Origin: Actinokineospora terrae
GTDB lineage: Bacteria; Actinomycetota; Actinomycetes; Mycobacteriales; Pseudonocardiaceae
Direction of reading: 5' to 3'
Assembly: GCF_900111175.1 (NCBI RefSeq)
Contig: NZ_FOGI01000003.1
Coordinates: forward strand, 349,141 to 413,140
Length of the DNA stretch: 64,000 bases
The notes below the pieces were generated by a model, which did no database searches, was not told the DNA's origin, and saw nothing but the letters and a program-made list of their open reading frames with translations. The position numbers and the translations under genes were made by a program. This document shows, one piece after another, positions 38,001-63,334 of the stretch; position 1 is the first letter of the stretch, and each line of letters begins with the position of its first letter.

Positions 38001-41000
38001 GTCAGCCACGACCTCGGGCGCGGTAGCGGCCAGGCCATCGAGAACGTCAGCGGTGGTGGTTGCCGCGAACGCGACCCGGTGCGGGTGGCGGGCACGGACC
38101 GCGAGTTCGCGGGCGAGATCCACCGGACGAGTCGACTCGGCGAGCGGGCGCAGCTGGTCGAGTCGAGTGGCGAGCGCCTGCGGTGAGTGAGCGCTGACCA
38201 CGATCGGCACCGGGTGCGCCGATTCCGCAGCCGCCACGCCGGGTGACTGCGGGGCCTCCTCGATGATCGTGTGCACGTTCGTCCCGCTGACGCCGAACGA
38301 GGAGATCCCCGCTCGACGCGGCCGGTCCCGCCGGATCCACGGCTGCGACTCGGTCAACAATGACACCGAGCCCGACGCCCAGTCGACGTGCGGCGACGCG
38401 GCGGCAGCGTGCAACGTCGGCGGCAACACGCCGTGCCGCAACGCCTGCACCATCTTGATGACCCCCGCCGCGCCCGCCGCGGCCTGCGCGTGCCCGATGT
38501 TCGACTTCAGCGACCCCAGCCACAACGGCACGTCACGGTCCTGGCCATAGGTCGCCAGCAACGCCTGCGCCTCGATCGGATCGCCCAGAACCGTGCCGGT
38601 GCCGTGCGCCTCCACAGCGTCCACATCGGATGCCGACAGCCCTGCCGACCGCAGCGCCGCCTTGATCACCCGCTGCTGCGACGGACCGTTCGGCGCCGTC
38701 AAGCCATTCGATGCACCGTCCTGGTTGACCGCCGAGCCCCGCACCACGGCGAGGACCCGATGCCCGCGAGTGGCGGCGTCCGACAGCCGCTCCACCAGCA
38801 ACACGCCGACGCCCTCGGACCAGCCGGTCCCATCGGCGTCAGCCGAGAACGACTTGCACCGACCATCGGCGGAAAGCCCGCGCTGGCGCGAGAACTCGGT
38901 GAAGATGCCCGGCCCCACCATGACCGTGACGCCACCGGCGACCGCCATCGTGCACTCACCGGATCGCAGCGCCTGCGTGGCGAGGTGCAGCGCCACCAGC
39001 GACGACGAGCACGCGGTGTCCACAGTGACCGCCGGACCCTCAAGCCCGAAGAAGTACGCCAACCGGCCCGACGCCACGCTGGTCGAGCTGCCGGTCAGGA
39101 AGTGGCCCTCGACGCCTTCCGGCAACGGGATCCCCACGCCGTAGCCAGAGTGGGCGACACCGACGAAGACGCCCGTCTGCGAGCCACGCACGGTGTTCGG
39201 GTCGATTCCCGCGTCCTCGAACGACTGCCAGGTCGCTTCCAGCAGCAGCCGCTGTTGCGGATCCATCGCGGTCGCTTCGCGCGGCGACACCCCGAACAGC
39301 CGCGCGTCGAACCCGGAGACGTCGTCGAGGAAACCGCCAGCCTGGGCGTAGGTCGTCCCCACGACGTCGGCGTCCGGGTTGTACAGAGCGCTCAGGTCCC
39401 AGCCCCGGTCGGTCGGGAACGGCCCGATGCCCTCCCGCCCTTGCGACACCAGGTCCCACAGGTCGTCCGGGGAGCCAACGCCGCCGGGGAAGCGGCAGGC
39501 CATGCCGACGATCGCGATCGGTTCGTCGGTCGACTGTGGACTCGCCACGATCTCGATCCGCCGTTCCTCGGCGGGCAGCAGCGAGAGGAGGTGGTCGACG
39601 AGCGCGGTCGGCGTCGGGTAGTCGAAGATCGCGGTTGCCGGGAGCCGGAAGCCGGTCGCGGTGTTGAGCCGGTTGCGGAACTCCACGGCGGTGAGGGAGT
39701 CGAAGCCCATTTCCTTGAACGGGCGGCCCGTGTCCGCCGAGGTGTGGCCGAGCACGGCGGTGATCTCAGCGCGCACGGTCGTGAGCAGCGCGCGGCCTGC
39801 CTCGGCCGGGCTGAGTGCGCGCAGGTGGTCGACTGACCCTGTGCGGGTGACGCGGCGTGGTGTGTGCACCAGTCCGCGCAACAGGGCCGGGACCGGGGTG
39901 AGTTTCCGCGCGGTGGCCGGGTCGTAGGCGATCGTGACCAGGTGAGCGCGGCCGTCGAGTTGGGCGGCGTCGAACAGTGCCAGGCCGTGGGCCTCGGTCA
40001 GCGCCGGACCGACCCGGGTCGCGCGGGCGAGGTCTACGGTGTCCAGGGAGCCGCTGATCGCGCTCGAGGTCGCCCACAGGCCCCAGGACAGTGACACCGC
40101 GGCAAGTCCACGGGACCGGCGACGGTGAGCGATGGCGTCCAGGACCGCGTTCGCCGCTGCGTAGTTCGCCTGCCCCGGCGAGCCGAACACCGATGACGCC
40201 GAGGAGTACAGGGCGAACAGCGGGATGTCGCCCACGAGGTCGTCGAGCACCATGGCCCCGATGGCCTTGGGCGCGAGCACGCTGGACACGCGTTCTGGAG
40301 TGAGGGCGTCGATCACGCCGTCGTCAGCGGTACCCGCCGCGTGGATCACGCCTGTCAGGTCGGGGATTCCGGCTACCAGCTCGGCGAGAGCGTCCGGATT
40401 GGACGTGTCACAGGCGACGATCCGGGCGCCGGGAACGTCTCCCGTGCCGCCGCGGTTGGCGAGGACGAACTTGCTCACCCCGTACTCGTCGGCCAGGTGA
40501 CGCGCGATGATCTGGCCGAGAACGCCGGTGCCACCCGTGATGAGCACTGTCCCCTGTGGATCGACCGGCCGGGGGATGGTGAGCACGTTCTTGCCGATGT
40601 GCTTTCCCTGACCCACGAACCGGAAGGCCGCCTGCGCTTCCCGGACGTCCCAAGCCCGCCACGGCAGCAGCGTGAACACGCCGCGCGCGAACAGGTCCAG
40701 CACCTCGACGAGCATCTCCTGCAGGCGGTCCGCCCCAGCCTCGCTCAGGTCGAACGCGCGGTACCCCGGGATGTCGGTGCGGAGATCGGCCTTGCCCATC
40801 TCGATGAACCGGCCGCCCGCGGCGAGCAACCCGACCGAGGCGTCGATGAACTCGCCCGCCAACGCGTTGAGGACGACGTCGACGTTCGGGAACTCGGCGG
40901 CGAAACCGAGGTCTCGCGACGAGGCGAGGTGGTCGTCGTCTAGCCCGGTGGCCTGCCACTTGGCCGGGCTCGCGGTCCCGAAGATCTCCGCACCGAGGTG

Positions 41001-44000
41001 CCGCGCGACCTGCACGGCCGCCATGCCGACCCCGCCGGCAGCGGCGTGGACAAGCACTCGCTCGCCCGCGCGCAGGCCCGCCAGGTCGACTAGTCCGAAG
41101 TAGGCGGTGAGGAACGCCATCGGGACGGTCGCGGCCTCGGCGAACGACCAGTCGTCCGGCACCGGCGCCACCATCCGCCGGTCCACCACGACCGATGGCC
41201 CGAAACCCCCGGCGAACAACCCGAAGACGCGGTCGCCCGGCTTGAGGTCGACATCCGGGCCGACCGCGGTAACCACGCCAGCGCCCTCGGAGCCGAGCAA
41301 GGCGCGCTCCGGGTACTGGCCGAGCGCGATGAGGACGTCGCGGAAGTTGACGCCGGTCGCGTGGACCGCGATCTGGACCTGGCCGGGGCCGGGCTCGTCG
41401 ATCGTGACGGGGGCCAGGGTGAGGGCGTCGAGTGAGTCGCCGCTCGGGTCGAGGCGCCAGGTGGTCGCGGTCGGCAAGGAGAGGCTGCCGGTGGCGCGGG
41501 CCAACCTGGGCGCGAAGATCTCGTTGCCACGTAACGCGAGTTGGGGCTCATCCAGGTCCAGCAGGGACGCGATGGTCTTGTCCGCCGGATCGCTGTCGGC
41601 GTCGAGGAGCAGGAATCGGCCCGGGTGCTCGGATTGAGCGGATCGGACCAGGCCACCTACGGCCGCGCCTGCGAGGTCCGTGATCTCGTCGCCGGGGAGT
41701 GCCGCGACGGCGTCGCGTGTGCTGAGGACCAGGGTCGAGTCGCCGAACCGATCATCGGCCAGCCAGGACTGGATCCCGGCGAGCACATCGACCACAGTGG
41801 ACTCGATGTCGCCTGCGGGAACCTGCCACAGCACGGCATCGGCGGGCGTCCAGTCGGCGGGAGTACCACGTGTGACGGACTTGGTGGACTCGGCGGCCTG
41901 GAGCTGCGTCCAGTCGATGGCGAACAGATCGGCATCGCGGCGGGCAGGTTTGCGGAGGGTCAGGCTGTCGATCGTGATGACCGGAGCGCCCGCCGGGTCG
42001 GTGGCGACCAGGGAGTACGTGTCGGTCGCGGTGGTCCTGATCGCGACCCGGAGGCTGGTCGCGCCCGGGTTGTGCAGGGTGACACCGGACCAGGCGAATG
42101 GCAGACCGGCCTTGGCGGGATCGAGCCCGGTCGGGTGCAACGCGGCGTCGAGGAGCGCGGGGTGCAGGCCGAATCGGGTCGCGTCGCGGTGGGCATCGTC
42201 GGGGAGCGATACCTCGGCGTAGTAGGCGTCGTCGCTGCGCCATGCCGCTCGAAGGCCCTGGAACAGGGGGCCGTAGGCGAACCCATGGTCCGCTGCGGCC
42301 GCGTAGAAGGACTCCAGATCGATCGGTTCCGCTGCTGGGGGCCAGGGCAGTGTGGCGTTGGAGGGGTGTCCATCGGCACGGCGGATCGACTCGGCGCCAG
42401 GATGGCCCGTCGTCTGCGCCCCGGAGCCGACCGCGTCGGCTATCAGCGCCCGTTCGTGGGTGGTCGACGAGGCGGCGCGGGAGAGGCGGCCTTCGGCGTG
42501 GCGGGTCCAGGTGGTGCCGTCGAGCGTGGAGTGGATCTCCACCGTTCTGGTGTCGTCGTCGGTGGGTGGGGTGACGGTGACCTGGAGGCGGAGGGGGCCG
42601 CTGAGGGGCAAGGGGGCGGCGATGGTCAGGTCGTCGAGGGTTGGGTGGCCGACCTGGTCGCCCGCGTGCAGGGCCAGTTCGACGAAGGCGGTGCCGGGGA
42701 TGAGCACGTCGCCCTGGATCTGGTGGTCGGTGAGCCAGGCGTGGGTGGTCGAGGTGAGGCGGCCGGTGAACAGGTGGCCGCCATCGGGTTGGGGGGCGGC
42801 GGCGCCGAGCATGGGGTGTTCCGCCGCACCCAAGCCTGCGGCGGTGAGGTCCGCGCGCGCGGACGGGCGCGGCCAGTAGCGGACGCGTTCGAAGGGGTAG
42901 GTGGGCAGGTCGATCCGGTTCCCGCCGGGCAGCAGTGCGGCCCAGTCGACCCTGGTCCCGAGGGTGTGGACACGGCCAAGCGCGTGCAGCACGGTCTCGT
43001 GGTCGTCGCGGCCCGAGCGCAACAGCGGGGCGGCGCCACCCCCCACCACCGCGCTGAGCACCCCGTCCGGTCCCAGCTCCAGGAACCGGTTGGCTCCCCT
43101 GCGCCGGACCTCGTCCACCGCCGCCGCGAACCGCACCGGCTCGCGGACCTGCCGCACCCAGTACTCCGGCGTGCTCGGGTCACCGGTGGACGTGCTCACC
43201 AGGGGGATCGTCGGCTTGGCGAAGGACAGCCCGTCGACCACGCGCCGGAACTCCGTCAGCATCGGGTCCATCAGGTGGCTGTGGAAGGCGTGCGACACCA
43301 CCAGTCGCTTCACCCGACGCGATTGTTCACCAAACCTACGATCCAACAGTTCAACAATCTGACGATCCCCCGATACGACAAGTGAACGATCCGAGTTCAC
43401 TGCCGCGAGGTCGACGCCAGCGGGGAGGCCATCGGGGAACTGGCGGAAGAGGTCGGCCTCAGAGATCTCGACGGCCAGCATGGCGCCGCCGGGGGGCAGG
43501 GCCTGCATGAGCCGGGCTCGGGCGGCGACGAGGGTGCACGCGTCGTCGAGGGAGAGGATGCCCGCGACGTGGGCGGCGGCGAGTTCGCCGATGGAGTGGC
43601 CGAGGAGCAGGTCAGGGCGGACGCCGAGGGAGTCCACGAGGCGGAACAGGGCGACCTGGAGGGTGAAGAGGGCGGGCTGGGCGTTGCCCGTCTGGTCCAG
43701 GTCCGACTCGTCGAAGCGGAGGCGGGCGGCGATCTCGTCGGCGGTCGCCCGGAAGACGTCGAACGAGCGCAAACCGTCGCCCATGCCGTGGCGCTGTGAA
43801 CCCTGGCCGGTGCACAAGAACGCCAGCCTGCCGGGCGCGTCCACTCCGAACTCGACCGACGCAGGCGTCCCACCAGCGGCGATCTCAGCCAGTGCGGCGT
43901 CGGCGCCAGCGTCGTCGCGGGCTACGACGACCGCCCGGTGCGTGAGTGCCGAGCGTGTGGTTACGAGCGAGAACGCGGTGTCGAGCAAACCGTTGCCGGT

Positions 44001-45482
44001 CACCCGAAGTGCGGCTGCCTGCTCGCGAAGTGCCTCGTCCGTGCATCCGGACAACAGCAACGGCACCGCGAGCGGATCAGCGGCAACCACCGGCGGATCG
44101 ACCTCAGGCGCCTGTTCGAGGATCGTGTGCGCGTTGGTGCCGCTGACCCCGAACGACGACACCGCTGCCCGGCGCGGTCGGTCGACCGCGGGCCAGGGCC
44201 GGTTCGCGGTGAGCGGCGCCACGGCTCCGGCGGCCCAGTTCACCTGCGGCGTCGGGGTGTCCGCGTGCAGGGTGGCGGGCAGCACGCCGTGCCGCAACGC
44301 CATGACGGCCTTGATGATCCCCGCGACGCCCGCCGCGGCCTGGGTGTGGCCGATGTTGGACTTCACCGAGCCCAACCACAGCGGCTCGGTCCGGTCGCGG
44401 CCGTACGTGGCCAGCAGCGCCTCGGCCTCGATCGGGTCGCCGAGTCGGGTGCCGGTGCCGTGCGCCTCCAACATGTCCACATCGGACGTACCGAGCCCCG
44501 CGTCCGCCAGTGCCGCGCGGATCACCCGCTGCTGCGCCGGACCGTTGGGCGCGGTCAACCCGTTCGACGCACCATCCTGGTTGACCGCGCTCCCCCGCAC
44601 GACCGCCAGAACCCTGTGTCCAGCGGCAAGAGCGTCGGAGAGCTTCTCGACCACCAGCACGCCGACGCCCTCGCCCCAGCCCGTGCCGTCCGCGCCGGCA
44701 CCGAAGGCCTTGCACCGACCGTCCGGGGCGAGCGCGCGCTGACGGCTGAACTCGATGAACGCCGCCGGGGTCGCCATGATCGTGACGCCACCGACCAGCG
44801 CCAACCGGCACTCGCCTGCCCGCAGCGACCGGATAGCCAGGTGCAGTGCCACCAGGGACGACGAGCACGCTGTGTCCACAGTGACCGCCGGGCCTTCCAG
44901 CCCGAACGAGTACGCGATACGTCCGGAAAGGACACTCGCCGCGCTTCCCGTGGCGAGATAGCCCTCCGCTGCCTCCGGGTCGGCGGCGATCACACTCGCG
45001 TAGTCCTGCCCGTTGGTACCGGCGAAGACGCCGACCGGCTCACCGCGCAACGAGGTCGGCGGGATCCCGGCGCGTTCCAGCGCCTCCCAGCACGCCTGCA
45101 ACAACAGGCGCTGCTGCGGGTCCATGGCGGTCGCCTCACGCGGCGAGACCTCGAACAGCCCGGCGTCGAACTGGGTCGCGCTGTCGAGGAAACCGCCGGT
45201 GCGGCCGTAGCTGGTGCCGATGGTGTCCGGGTCGGGGTCGAACAGGGCGTCGAGGTCCCAGCCGCGGTCGTCGGGGAACGGCCCGATGGCGTCGCGCCCC
45301 TCGCTGACCAGCCGCCACAGGTCCTCGGGTGACTCGACGCCGCCGGGGAAGCGGCAGCTCATCGCCACGATCGCGATCGGCTCGGCTGCCCGCTCCTGCG
45401 CCTCGCGCAGCGCGCGGCGCGCGACCCGGAGTTCGCCGGTGACGAACTTCAGGTTCTCGAGCAGCTTCTTCTCATCCGCCAT
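21906..45482 (-). CDS. PKS2: type I modular polyketide synthase, modules 4-8
   Basis: A 7858-residue megasynthase with five malonyl modules: KS-AT-DH-ER-KR-ACP (m4), KS-AT-KR-ACP (m5), KS-AT-KR-ACP (m6), KS-AT-DH-ER-KR-ACP (m7), KS-AT-KR-ACP (m8). The first ~33 residues form a class-1-type docking coiled coil ([18 protein letters not shown]...) just ahead of KS4. The last ~70 residues form a C-terminal docking region with [15 protein letters not shown] and a distal [11 protein letters not shown] helix, a different subtype from that of PKS1. All five KS Cys, five AT Ser and five ACP Ser are intact, so every module should work. It extends the PKS1 intermediate by ten carbons and passes it to PKS3, whose gene starts 68 bp further on. 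I see no frameshift or internal stop. Confidence 0.97.
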   Translation of the reverse strand: MADEKKLLENLKFVTGELRVARRALREAQERAAEPIAIVAMSCRFPGGVESPEDLWRLVSEGRDAIGPFPDDRGWDLDALFDPDPDTIGTSYGRTGGFLDSATQFDAGLFEVSPREATAMDPQQRLLLQACWEALERAGIPPTSLRGEPVGVFAGTNGQDYASVIAADPEAAEGYLATGSAASVLSGRIAYSFGLEGPAVTVDTACSSSLVALHLAIRSLRAGECRLALVGGVTIMATPAAFIEFSRQRALAPDGRCKAFGAGADGTGWGEGVGVLVVEKLSDALAAGHRVLAVVRGSAVNQDGASNGLTAPNGPAQQRVIRAALADAGLGTSDVDMLEAHGTGTRLGDPIEAEALLATYGRDRTEPLWLGSVKSNIGHTQAAAGVAGIIKAVMALRHGVLPATLHADTPTPQVNWAAGAVAPLTANRPWPAVDRPRRAAVSSFGVSGTNAHTILEQAPEVDPPVVAADPLAVPLLLSGCTDEALREQAAALRVTGNGLLDTAFSLVTTRSALTHRAVVVARDDAGADAALAEIAAGGTPASVEFGVDAPGRLAFLCTGQGSQRHGMGDGLRSFDVFRATADEIAARLRFDESDLDQTGNAQPALFTLQVALFRLVDSLGVRPDLLLGHSIGELAAAHVAGILSLDDACTLVAARARLMQALPPGGAMLAVEISEADLFRQFPDGLPAGVDLAAVNSDRSLVVSGDRQIVELLDRRFGEQSRRVKRLVVSHAFHSHLMDPMLTEFRRVVDGLSFAKPTIPLVSTSTGDPSTPEYWVRQVREPVRFAAAVDEVRRRGANRFLELGPDGVLSAVVGGGAAPLLRSGRDDHETVLHALGRVHTLGTRVDWAALLPGGNRIDLPTYPFERVRYWPRPSARADLTAAGLGAAEHPMLGAAAPQPDGGHLFTGRLTSTTHAWLTDHQIQGDVLIPGTAFVELALHAGDQVGHPTLDDLTIAAPLPLSGPLRLQVTVTPPTDDDTRTVEIHSTLDGTTWTRHAEGRLSRAASSTTHERALIADAVGSGAQTTGHPGAESIRRADGHPSNATLPWPPAAEPIDLESFYAAAADHGFAYGPLFQGLRAAWRSDDAYYAEVSLPDDAHRDATRFGLHPALLDAALHPTGLDPAKAGLPFAWSGVTLHNPGATSLRVAIRTTATDTYSLVATDPAGAPVITIDSLTLRKPARRDADLFAIDWTQLQAAESTKSVTRGTPADWTPADAVLWQVPAGDIESTVVDVLAGIQSWLADDRFGDSTLVLSTRDAVAALPGDEITDLAGAAVGGLVRSAQSEHPGRFLLLDADSDPADKTIASLLDLDEPQLALRGNEIFAPRLARATGSLSLPTATTWRLDPSGDSLDALTLAPVTIDEPGPGQVQIAVHATGVNFRDVLIALGQYPERALLGSEGAGVVTAVGPDVDLKPGDRVFGLFAGGFGPSVVVDRRMVAPVPDDWSFAEAATVPMAFLTAYFGLVDLAGLRAGERVLVHAAAGGVGMAAVQVARHLGAEIFGTASPAKWQATGLDDDHLASSRDLGFAAEFPNVDVVLNALAGEFIDASVGLLAAGGRFIEMGKADLRTDIPGYRAFDLSEAGADRLQEMLVEVLDLFARGVFTLLPWRAWDVREAQAAFRFVGQGKHIGKNVLTIPRPVDPQGTVLITGGTGVLGQIIARHLADEYGVSKFVLANRGGTGDVPGARIVACDTSNPDALAELVAGIPDLTGVIHAAGTADDGVIDALTPERVSSVLAPKAIGAMVLDDLVGDIPLFALYSSASSVFGSPGQANYAAANAVLDAIAHRRRSRGLAAVSLSWGLWATSSAISGSLDTVDLARATRVGPALTEAHGLALFDAAQLDGRAHLVTIAYDPATARKLTPVPALLRGLVHTPRRVTRTGSVDHLRALSPAEAGRALLTTVRAEITAVLGHTSADTGRPFKEMGFDSLTAVEFRNRLNTATGFRLPATAIFDYPTPTALVDHLLSLLPAEERRIEIVASPQSTDEPIAIVGMACRFPGGVGSPDDLWDLVSQGREGIGPFPTDRGWDLSALYNPDADVVGTTYAQAGGFLDDVSGFDARLFGVSPREATAMDPQQRLLLEATWQSFEDAGIDPNTVRGSQTGVFVGVAHSGYGVGIPLPEGVEGHFLTGSSTSVASGRLAYFFGLEGPAVTVDTACSSSLVALHLATQALRSGECTMAVAGGVTVMVGPGIFTEFSRQRGLSADGRCKSFSADADGTGWSEGVGVLLVERLSDAATRGHRVLAVVRGSAVNQDGASNGLTAPNGPSQQRVIKAALRSAGLSASDVDAVEAHGTGTVLGDPIEAQALLATYGQDRDVPLWLGSLKSNIGHAQAAAGAAGVIKMVQALRHGVLPPTLHAAAASPHVDWASGSVSLLTESQPWIRRDRPRRAGISSFGVSGTNVHTIIEEAPQSPGVAAAESAHPVPIVVSAHSPQALATRLDQLRPLAESTRPVDLARELAVRARHPHRVAFAATTTADVLDGLAATAPEVVADGVAFLFTGQGAQREGMGRELHAAFPVFAEAFDAVRARVHFDDSAIDDTGNAQPAIFALQVALFRLLESWGVHPDVLVGHSIGELAAAHVSGILSLDDACTLVAARARLMQALPTAGAMLAVEISESDLAEQFPDGLPAGVDLAAVNSDRSIVVSGDRGIVELLDRRFVEQSSRVKRLVVSHAFHSHLMDPMLTEFERVAAGLSFATPTIPLVSTSIGDPATPGYWVRQVRDTVRFADAVRTAGAGTHLELGPDGVLAALVDHGIATLRAGRSEVTSVISAVAAAHARGASLDITALVPAGARVPLPTYPFQRERFWLDHAPTAPALDSYRVTWTAIDPTPTTGVWLVPNDLQAPLRAAGLTITDDPAAATGAVIEPAIADLPGLIRDTQVPLWIIARGDTRRTAQIAGLGRVAALEHPQRWGGLVELPENLDDQTVARLASVLGGAHDQVSIRPDGVFARRLVKATARAAAPWHPQGTVLVTGGTGALGAQVVRHLAARGVHVIVASRQGLAAPGAADLPAEVVTCDVADREALSALLVTHPVTAVIHAAGVGEDAPLADLTPERLASVLRPKADAAWLLHELAPEAHLILFSSIAGVWGSGGQAAYAAANADLDALAEHRSALGLPTTSIAWGPWAEAGMAAGAAADFLRSRGLLPLSPARALAAMDSAIASPHPTSVVADVDWPTFLATFTSARPSPLLAEFTPDQEPAPDNDSLSSRLRGLSAAESHRVVLDLVTTAIGSVLGYRDAIDPAATFSDLGFDSLTAVDLRNRLTTAVGFALPSTLIYDHPTALALANHLSSRFDAPSSVAEARRVIVDDDPIVVVGMACRLPGGVASPDDLWDMVVEGRDGVGGFPVDRGWNLSGADFPLVGGFVHDATGFDAELFGISPREAAAMDPQQRVLLEASWEAVERAGIDAGTIRGTRGGVFVGASGSGYGFAQESDEGSGHLITGTATSVISGRVAYTLGLEGPALTVDTACSSGLVALHLAARALRHGECEFAIVGGVTVMPSPAGFAEFAKQGGLAPDGRCKAYAEAADGTGWSEGVAVVVVERLSDAVAQGHTVLAVVRGSAVNSDGASNGLTAPNGPAQQRVIRDALADAGLVASEVDAVEGHGTGTRLGDPIEAQALLATYGQDRSEPLWLGSVKSNIGHTQAASGLAGLIKTVQALRHGVLPRTLHVDAPSSHVDWSMGDVRLLAEERPWPSGERPRRAGVSSFGISGTNAHVIIESASVEMSHVEAAPVERAQSPVAPLVLSARSEVALRARAADLRRVDADPLDLAHSLVTTRATLEHRAVALDSAALSGLAEGTGASGLVTGVAGPGRLAFLFTGQGSQRAGMGRELRVFPVFAAAFDEVVARVSFDDGAIDQTGNAQVALFALEVALFRLLESWGVRPDVLIGHSIGELAAAHVSGILSLDDASTLVAARARLMQALPAGGAMLAVEISEADLVARFPDGLPDGVDLAAVNAERSIVLSGEGGALDQLRFGSRGVKSLVVSHAFHSHLMDPMLAEFQRVVEGLTFTSPTIPVLATSTGDPSTPEYWVRQVRETVRFAGAVTEARGIGVTRFLELGPDGVLTALAREAGDGVFAGSLRAGQPEPDALLRAVATLHVHGVSVDWAAMLSPWRGRKIDLPVYPFQRKRYWLGTERLPAIENWRYTAEWHPLALPPTPGEGVWFVDGPVPADITAAITTCDDLAEATGILRLANTPEDVLSAVDKSLPVWTITRSALDSVDGAATWGLGRVAALELPHWRGLIDLPTTLDEHTAGLFRAALAGDEDQVAIREDGAFARRLRRATLSPAEPWRPRSVLVTGGTGALGGHVARWLADRGAGKIVLASRSGQDAPGAGDLLATVVACDITDREALAALLAEHPVDAIIHTAGIVDDAPLTDTTAEHLARVAHAKVTGALNLHELAPDAHLVLFSSIAGTWGAGGQAAYSAANAALDGLAAHRQALGLPVTSIAWGPWAGAGMLAADGAEDYLRRRGLRPMRPDHALAALAQALDHPATTVTIADVDWPRFTATFTAGRPSPLLTEFVPLVEAPVRPGPIRTDLVVLVRTEAAAVLGHESIDAIAADRAFADLGFDSLTSVELRDRLAEATGVPLPAGLVFDYPTPAALAQFLAGGSTVDGGIATTSVDDPIAIVAMACRFPGGIDTPEDLWAALVGERDVTGPFPTDRGWDLANLVDPEPGKPGTSYVDRGAFLVDPARFDADLFGISPREAVAMDPQQRLLLETTWEAFERAGIDPKSLRGSRTGVFTGTNGQDYTRLTLAVDVPEGHVATGGAASVMSGRVAYVFGLEGPALTVDTACSSALVALHLAAQAVRNGECGLALAAGVTVMATPGAFVEFSRQRGLAADGRCKPFSEAADGTAWGEGVGVLLVERLSDARRHGHPVLAVLEGSAVNSDGASNGLTAPNGPSQQRVIRAALASAGLRPSDVDAVEAHGTGTTLGDPIEAEALLATYGRDRDEPLWLGSVKSNIGHTQAAAGAAGVIKTVLALRHQTLPASLHADTPTTHVDWSAGSIELLAAARPWPVAERPRRAGVSAFGISGTNAHVIIGEAPDQPAVPRSAPAPDVLPWPVSGHSPIALSTQLARLASVESTPVDVARTLAARAALPHRAVLLGDRTITAPEPRPSRLGFLFTGQGSQRAGMGEGLRAYPVFAEAFDGVRARVPFDDSAIDDTGNAQPAIFALQVALFRLLESWNIHPDVVVGHSIGELAAAHVSGILSLDDACTLVSARARLMQALPPGGAMLAVEISEAELAAEFPEGLPAGVDLAAVNSDRSIVVSGDRGIVELLDRRFVEQSRRVKRLVVSHAFHSHVMDPMLAEFEQVARGLRFGAPAIHLVSTATGDPSTPEYWVRQVRETVRFAGAVAEIENAAFVELGPDGVLSALVEAGAPLLRRDRDDVETALAAVAHAFTSGANPDWTAVLAPWGGQLVDLPTYPFQGDRYWQQVTATKPAGLNAADHPLLAATITPAAGTQTLFTGVISTATHPWLADHRVHGDVIVPGTAVLDLVLHAAATTATPAVDELTLHAPLALSGPTELQLALDGAAVTLHARPDNGQWTHHATATLTTPSNPSVITPADAAEIDLTGHYPALADAGLTYGPTFQALTNVKLLDCPSEPDWLLHNEIRAEVATSDGAGYGLHPALLDAAIHAVAAAEPGGAARVPFVLSGVTLHAAGASRLSVRIVPTGRDTVRIHAENPDGLPVITIDSLTLRPVGTARAGALFKIDWVSTGLPQARPDHICRPSTVEDTLAAIQDWLRNDSGTLAVVTQGAVAAVPADTISDPARAAIWGLVRTAQSEHPDRFALVDTDDDPIVIPGEPQVAVRAGVPYLPRLVRARPTIALPDTQWRLVPGGTTLADLRAEEVPVVELAPGEVRVAVRAAGINFRDVLITLGTYPEHADLGSEGAGIVTEVGPEVADLRVGDRVFGLLGGGFAPSTVVDHRLLASIPDGWSFAEAAAVPMAYLTAYYSLVDLAGLSTGERVLIHAAAGGVGGAAVQVARHLGAEVFGTASPAKWTATGLDHDHLASSRDLAFADKFPEVDVVLNALAGEFIDASARLLRSGGRFLEMGKADLRTGIPGYRAFDLWEAGPDRLRAMLTEIMALFAQGALTLPPIRSWDLRTASTAFRFVAQGGHIGKNVLTVPHQLDPQGTVLVTGGNGALGTLLAGHLIAEYGVRQVVLASRRGVGPDLGPAVTHVSCDVADRAALAGLIATIPDLSAIVHAAGATDDGLIESLTPDRLTSVSAKSEGALHLAELAGDTLLVLYSSVAATLGTPGQGNYAAANAVLDAVAHYRAARGLPTVSVAWGLWERVGELSGHLDEAALARAARLGAPLSDVDGLALFDAALRDGRPHLIAAALDAGRVGADGPAMLRGFARPAPKKVVVDRSRSSLDTVRTEVAAVLGHATVDTIDPDRSFAELGFDSLTAVELRNRLTTATGQRLPATLIFDHPTPAALAAHLDAEVVVEQAPVRASVDEPIAIVAMSCRFPGGIESPEDLWRLVAEGGDAIGPFPDDRGWDLDELLHPERGTSDTDRGGFVEGAGRFDATLFGISPREALAMDPQQRLLLEASWEVFERAGMDPLSLSGTDAGVFVGAAASLYGAAVRSSEVEGHQMTGTATSVASGRLAYFFGLEGPAVTVDTACSSSLVALHWAAQALRSGECSMALVGGVAVMATPGMFTEFSRQGGLAADGRCKSFSAGADGTGWSEGVGVLLVERLSDAIARGHEVLAVVRGSAVNQDGASNGLTAPNGPSQQRVIRAALRSAGLSASDVDVVEAHGTGTVLGDPIEAQALLATYGQDRDVPLWLGSLKSNIGHTQAAAGVAGIIKMVQALRHEVLPVTLHAQTPSEHVDWSSGSVSLLTESRPWARGVRPRRAGISSFGVSGTNVHTIIEEAPAQVLPPRAVDPTPAVVPLVVSAGSPGALDAQLAAVSAVAAAPVEVARALIATRADLPHRAVLLDPLAPPVATGVAGPGRLVFLFTGQGSQRAGMGQQLRTFPAFAEAFDAVRARVPFDDSAIDETGNAQPAIFALQVALFRLLESWGVRPDVLVGHSIGEVAAAHVAGILSLDDACTLVAARARLMQGLPTGGAMLAVEISEADLALEFPDGLPAGVDLAAVNSDRSIVVSGDRGIVELLDRRFGEQSRRVKRLVVSHAFHSHLMDPMLDEFERVVSGLLFADPTIGLVSTAAGDPTTPGYWVRQVRETVRFAGAVAGLGDATFLELGPDGVLSALVGSGAPMLRAGADEPSTAVSAVAAAYVRGVPVNWTAVVGDGPRAVLPTYPFDRTHFWLTDEPAAADTWRYRVDWTEVTPEPATGHWLVVGDNDPAIVEALRKTAEVAEVSLAQVADTPAEGILVLPDSAETVLRVLKANPLAPVWAATRDAGTDPDQARVWGLGRVAGLERRWGGLIDIDGEPTTLPLSGSEDQLTLRDGRVLARRLVRAPKPSGTRWTPDGPVLITGGTGALAAHVARWLVRRGANHLVLTSRRGPDAPGVGALVAELGIRVDVVACDAADRDALAALTAEYRPTVVIHAAGVAGTNPIADLDDLAETQRAKVDGARHLDELLPDAHLVLFSSIAGVWGSGGQAAYAAANAALDALATRRRARGQKATAVSWGPWADGGLASGDAEAYLRERGLTPMSPDRAVAALGDALAANDTHVVIADVDWDRFLPTFTATRPSPFLAAFQAAPADATGLTDFATRLTTATPAERQRALLDLVRRTAADVLGHTSVSAVPARAGFADLGFDSLTAVRVRTRLAESTGLDLPTALVFDYPTPTALADHLADELAVDPEEAEIRRALAELPLDRLRAAGILDLLRVVPEPVADDSSDIDLMDVDALIQSALDNPGA
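24038..24109 (-). repeat. Low-G+C 72-bp AT cassette, copy in module 8
   Basis: Two differences from the module 11 copy (TTCACCA, CAGTTC). Encodes the FGEQS version. Confidence 0.9.
26075..31588 (-). other. Module 7: KS-AT(malonyl)-DH-ER-KR-ACP (fully reducing)
   Basis: KS Cys4806 in CSSAL, with the GTNGQDY motif. AT Ser5212, HAFH from 5313. DH has His5498 in [12 protein letters not shown] and Asp5652 in [13 protein letters not shown] covers about 5850-6145 with [11 protein letters not shown] near 5990. KR has TDD at 6234-6236 and Tyr6287. ACP Ser6431. Predicted result is a saturated unit, the same position in the three-module pattern as module 4. Confidence 0.93.
29575..29646 (-). repeat. 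Low-G+C 72-bp AT cassette, copy in module 7
   Basis: Identical over 72 bp to the copies in modules 2 and 11, although these lie in three different genes and up to 42 kb apart. Confidence 0.9.
31630..35549 (-). other. Module 6: KS-AT(malonyl)-KR(mixed fingerprint)-ACP
   Basis: KS Cys3475 in CSSGL; it shares [15 protein letters not shown] and [12 protein letters not shown] marks with KS9 and KS12. AT Ser3898, HAFH from 3995; this AT lacks the low-G+C cassette seen in its neighbours and instead reads [16 protein letters not shown]. The KR carries both VDD (4380-4382, B-type) and Trp4426 eight residues before Tyr4434 (A-type), so its stereochemistry cannot be called. ACP Ser4582. Confidence 0.91.
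35590..39530 (-). other. Module 5: KS-AT(malonyl)-KR(A)-ACP
   Basis: KS Cys2158 with the [10 protein letters not shown] and FTEFSRQ marks shared with KS8 and KS11. AT Ser2574, HAFH from 2675. The KR lacks LDD ([11 protein letters not shown]) and has Trp3093 eight residues before Tyr3101 with Gln three before it, the A1 fingerprint. ACP Ser3258. Predicted output is a beta-hydroxyl of the A (L) configuration. Confidence 0.92.
37489..37560 (-). repeat. Low-G+C 72-bp AT cassette, copy in module 5
   Basis: Differs at about three bases (CAGTTC, TCCCGC, final G). Encodes the FVEQS version. Confidence 0.9.
39575..45482 (-). other. Module 4: KS-AT(malonyl)-DH-ER-KR-ACP (fully reducing)
   Basis: KS Cys206, AT Ser630 with HAFH 731-734. 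DH has His920 in [12 protein letters not shown] and Asp1112 in [13 protein letters not shown] covers about 1330-1640, with the NADPH loop [11 protein letters not shown] near 1480. KR has TGGTGVLG near 1646, ADD at 1719-1721 and Tyr1774. ACP Ser1929. The DH contains about 40 extra residues between its two halves (Ser/Thr/Ala-rich, nt ~42330-42480), absent from the other three DHs. Predicted result is a saturated CH2-CH2 unit. Confidence 0.93.
43321..43392 (-). repeat. Low-G+C 72-bp AT cassette, copy in module 4
   Basis: Differs at several bases (TTCACCA, TCTGAC, ACAAGTG). The last change alters the protein to DRSLVVSGD. Confidence 0.9.
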
Positions 45483-45491
45483 GATCAGCGA

Positions 45492-45497
45492 CTCCCC
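45492..45497 (-). promoter_or_regulatory. Ribosome binding site of PKS2
   Basis: GGGGAG on the minus strand, 9 bases before the ATG at 45482 and inside the 25-bp gap after PKS1. The short gap argues for co-transcription of PKS1 and PKS2. Confidence 0.55.
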
Positions 45498-45507
45498 GCC
45501 ACGAACA

Positions 45508-61254
<15,747 letters not shown>

Positions 61255-61402
61255 GACTGCCTCAAACCCACTCGATACCGCGGATTCCCGCGCGGAAACC
61301 CACCGGAGCCGGGACGGAAACCCTCCATTTCCTCACTCGGGACCCTAGTTAGCCGCTTCCAGCGCGAACACCCCTACGCCGCCCCTAAACCCGGGCACGA
61401 AA
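61255..61402 (-). promoter_or_regulatory. Candidate promoter and leader region of the PKS genes
   Basis: Non-coding space between the transporter terminator and PKS1. It is locally less G+C-rich and includes TAACTAGGGT (minus strand, 61342-61351), which could serve as a -10 element, but I see no convincing -35 partner and no clear operator. It is inferred to hold the promoter because a terminator precedes it and no other sizeable gap lies upstream of PKS1. Confidence 0.3.
61260..61263 (-). promoter_or_regulatory. Ribosome binding site of PKS1
   Basis: GAGG lies 5 bases before the ATG at 61254. It supports this start, which places the conserved KS beginning (EAIAVVGFSCRFPG) seven residues into the protein with no N-terminal docking helix, as expected for the first enzyme of an assembly line. 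Confidence 0.6.
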
Positions 61403-61437
61403 ACGGCGGCCCCCGTCGCCAGGACAGGGGCCGCCGT
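61403..61437 (-). terminator. Probable intrinsic terminator after the ABC transporter genes
   Basis: A perfect 11-bp inverted repeat (ACGGCGGCCCC at 61403-61413, GGGGCCGCCGT at 61427-61437) encloses a 13-base loop. It begins 13 bases after the permease stop codon on the minus strand and is followed by a short T stretch (TTTT then CG). A G+C-rich stem with few U residues is typical of actinomycete terminators. It suggests that PKS transcription starts afresh downstream. Confidence 0.55.
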
Positions 61438-61450
61438 GGGGTATCCGCGC

Positions 61451-63334
61451 TCAGCCCACCGAGACGGGCTCCGCGATCCGCTCGCGCTCCCGCGCCTTGC
61501 GCTCCAGCCGCGCCTTCAGCTTGCGCGACTCGACCAGGTAGACCCACCCGGCCAGGCCGAACGCAGACAGGCCGAGCAGCAGCATCAGCGCGATCACCGG
61601 CCACTGCAGGCCCTCAGGCAGGTAGAGCGCCAGGAACCAGACCCGCTCGATCTCGCCGCTGAGCTTCATCCCCAGCGGCACCAGGCCCTGCGGGAAGGTG
61701 GCCAGGCAGCCGATGAAGAAGCTGGTCCACAGCAGGCCGCGCCGGTGCCGGGGCATCGCCTTGATCACGGAGGTCTCCGCGCTCAGCGCCGCCTCGTGCT
61801 CCTTGCCCGCGCGCATCAGGTACAGCAGCTCCGGCCCGCGCGCGACCAACCGCTTGGCCGCGACGCCGCCGAGCACCCAGTACGCGACGAGCCCGGTCAG
61901 CACGCCCGCCGGACCACCGGCCCAGCTCAGCAGCGGCAGGTCGAGGAGTTCACCGGCGAGCACGACGCTCAGCGCGGGGGTCGCCGCGGCGAAGACGAGG
62001 AACAGCGCGACAAAGCCCTGGCCGGTGACATCACCGTGCTCGAGCGGCGAGTTCTTGGCGCGGTGCGGGTCGGGCCCCGGCACGAGCTGGTCGACCGCGA
62101 CCAGCAGCACCAGACCGGCGCCCCCGCCGAGGATGGCCGTTGTCGCGGCGAGCGCCCACGGCCACAGGTCGCCGTGGATCGCGGTGCCGACGACGGTGAG
62201 CACGAGCGACAGCGGGCCGAACCAGGTCAGCCACGCCAGCTGCCGCCCCCGCACGTCCGCGAGTTCGGTGCCGGGCACCATCAGCGTCAACCACAGCGCG
62301 GTGCCGTCCTGGCCGTAGAGGTTCGCGCTGGTCGTGGCCGCCAGCAGCGCCGTGATCGCCCCGACGAACGGCAGGAACCCGGTCGAGTCGAACATCAGCG
62401 GCAGCAGCCCGCTCAGGATGGCGAACACCGGCGCGACCAGCAGGCCCTGCACCCGCAACGGATCCCGCAGCCAGGTGCGGACCTCCTTGACGTACACGGC
62501 GGCCACCGGCCCGCGATCGGCCCACCTCGCCGCCGACTCCGCCGTGCTGCCGCGCACCACCGGCCGGGCGAGCCGCTGCGGGCCGAGCACCCGCCCCCAC
62601 AGCACGACCAGCAGCACGACCAGGACCGCCAGCGCCACCAGCGGTCCGACGACCCACAGCCAGTCCCCGCGCCCGGCGGCCTCGACCGCCACGACACCCC
62701 AGCTGGACGGCAACGCGCGCACGGTCAGCGAGAACGCCCGCGAGAACCCGGTCTGCAGCACCACGTCCAGCGCGATGAACACGACCCAGCCGGACTGGCT
62801 GAGCACCATCATCGTCGCCGTGATCACCGCGGTCACCGCCGCGCCGGTGCGGGACCTGGCCAGCGCGCCGAAGAACCGGGCGGCCAGCCGCGACAGCAGC
62901 ACCACCAGCGTCAGCTGGAGCAGGACGGCCGGGATCGACACGACGACCGCCGCGGCGCCGAGCCGGGCCGCGTAGACGACGAGCGCGGTGAAGGCGATCA
63001 GGGTGACCACCGTGGTGACACCGACGAAGGCCGCGCCGAGCAGCCCGATCGCGAGGCGGGTGCGCGGGACCGGCTCGAGCGCGAACTGCTCGGCGCGCAG
63101 CACCGGGTCGCCGCCGAACGCGGGGCCGAGCATCCAGCCCAGCGCCCAGATGGTGAAGGTGACGGCGAGCAGGTCGGCCACGGTGCCCGCGGCGGCGTCG
63201 GTGGTGGCCAGCGCGATCGTCCCGGCGGCGATGGCCAGCCCGGCCAGGCCGCCGGTGAGCATCCAGGTCGCCCGGGGACCCGCGATGGTGTGCCGCAGGA
63301 CGGCCAGCTTCATCCGGATCAGGACGCCAGCCAC
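61451..63334 (-). CDS. ABC transporter membrane protein, about 627 aa
   Basis: Very hydrophobic protein with roughly twelve or more predicted membrane spans. One group lies in about residues 24-245. A charged cytoplasmic stretch around 250-290 follows, then a second group in about 295-500, and finally two more spans before a basic tail (SRKLKARLERKARERER). This layout resembles large ABC-2-type permeases that pair with a separate ATPase. I chose the GTG start at 63334 because GGGGAGGG sits 6 bases upstream. The ATG at 63313 (MKLAVLRH) is an alternative that shortens the protein by seven residues. The frame stays open upstream to 63472, but that part is arginine/glycine-rich shadow sequence over the ATPase gene. 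The gene overlaps the ATPase stop and is followed by a hairpin, so the pair appears to form a unit separate from the PKS genes. I do not recognise a specific substrate family. Confidence 0.85.
   Translation of the reverse strand: MAGVLIRMKLAVLRHTIAGPRATWMLTGGLAGLAIAAGTIALATTDAAAGTVADLLAVTFTIWALGWMLGPAFGGDPVLRAEQFALEPVPRTRLAIGLLGAAFVGVTTVVTLIAFTALVVYAARLGAAAVVVSIPAVLLQLTLVVLLSRLAARFFGALARSRTGAAVTAVITATMMVLSQSGWVVFIALDVVLQTGFSRAFSLTVRALPSSWGVVAVEAAGRGDWLWVVGPLVALAVLVVLLVVLWGRVLGPQRLARPVVRGSTAESAARWADRGPVAAVYVKEVRTWLRDPLRVQGLLVAPVFAILSGLLPLMFDSTGFLPFVGAITALLAATTSANLYGQDGTALWLTLMVPGTELADVRGRQLAWLTWFGPLSLVLTVVGTAIHGDLWPWALAATTAILGGGAGLVLLVAVDQLVPGPDPHRAKNSPLEHGDVTGQGFVALFLVFAAATPALSVVLAGELLDLPLLSWAGGPAGVLTGLVAYWVLGGVAAKRLVARGPELLYLMRAGKEHEAALSAETSVIKAMPRHRRGLLWTSFFIGCLATFPQGLVPLGMKLSGEIERVWFLALYLPEGLQWPVIALMLLLGLSAFGLAGWVYLVESRKLKARLERKARERERIAEPVSVG

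Noticed and set aside
45483..45507. Internal promoter or terminator between PKS1 and PKS2
   Set aside because: The 25-bp gap holds only a ribosome binding site; there is no room for a promoter and no stem-loop.
61270..61300. Short G+C-rich inverted repeat (CCGCGG / CCGCGCGG) near the PKS1 start as an operator
   Set aside because: The arms are short and imperfect, and chance matches of this kind are frequent at this base composition.
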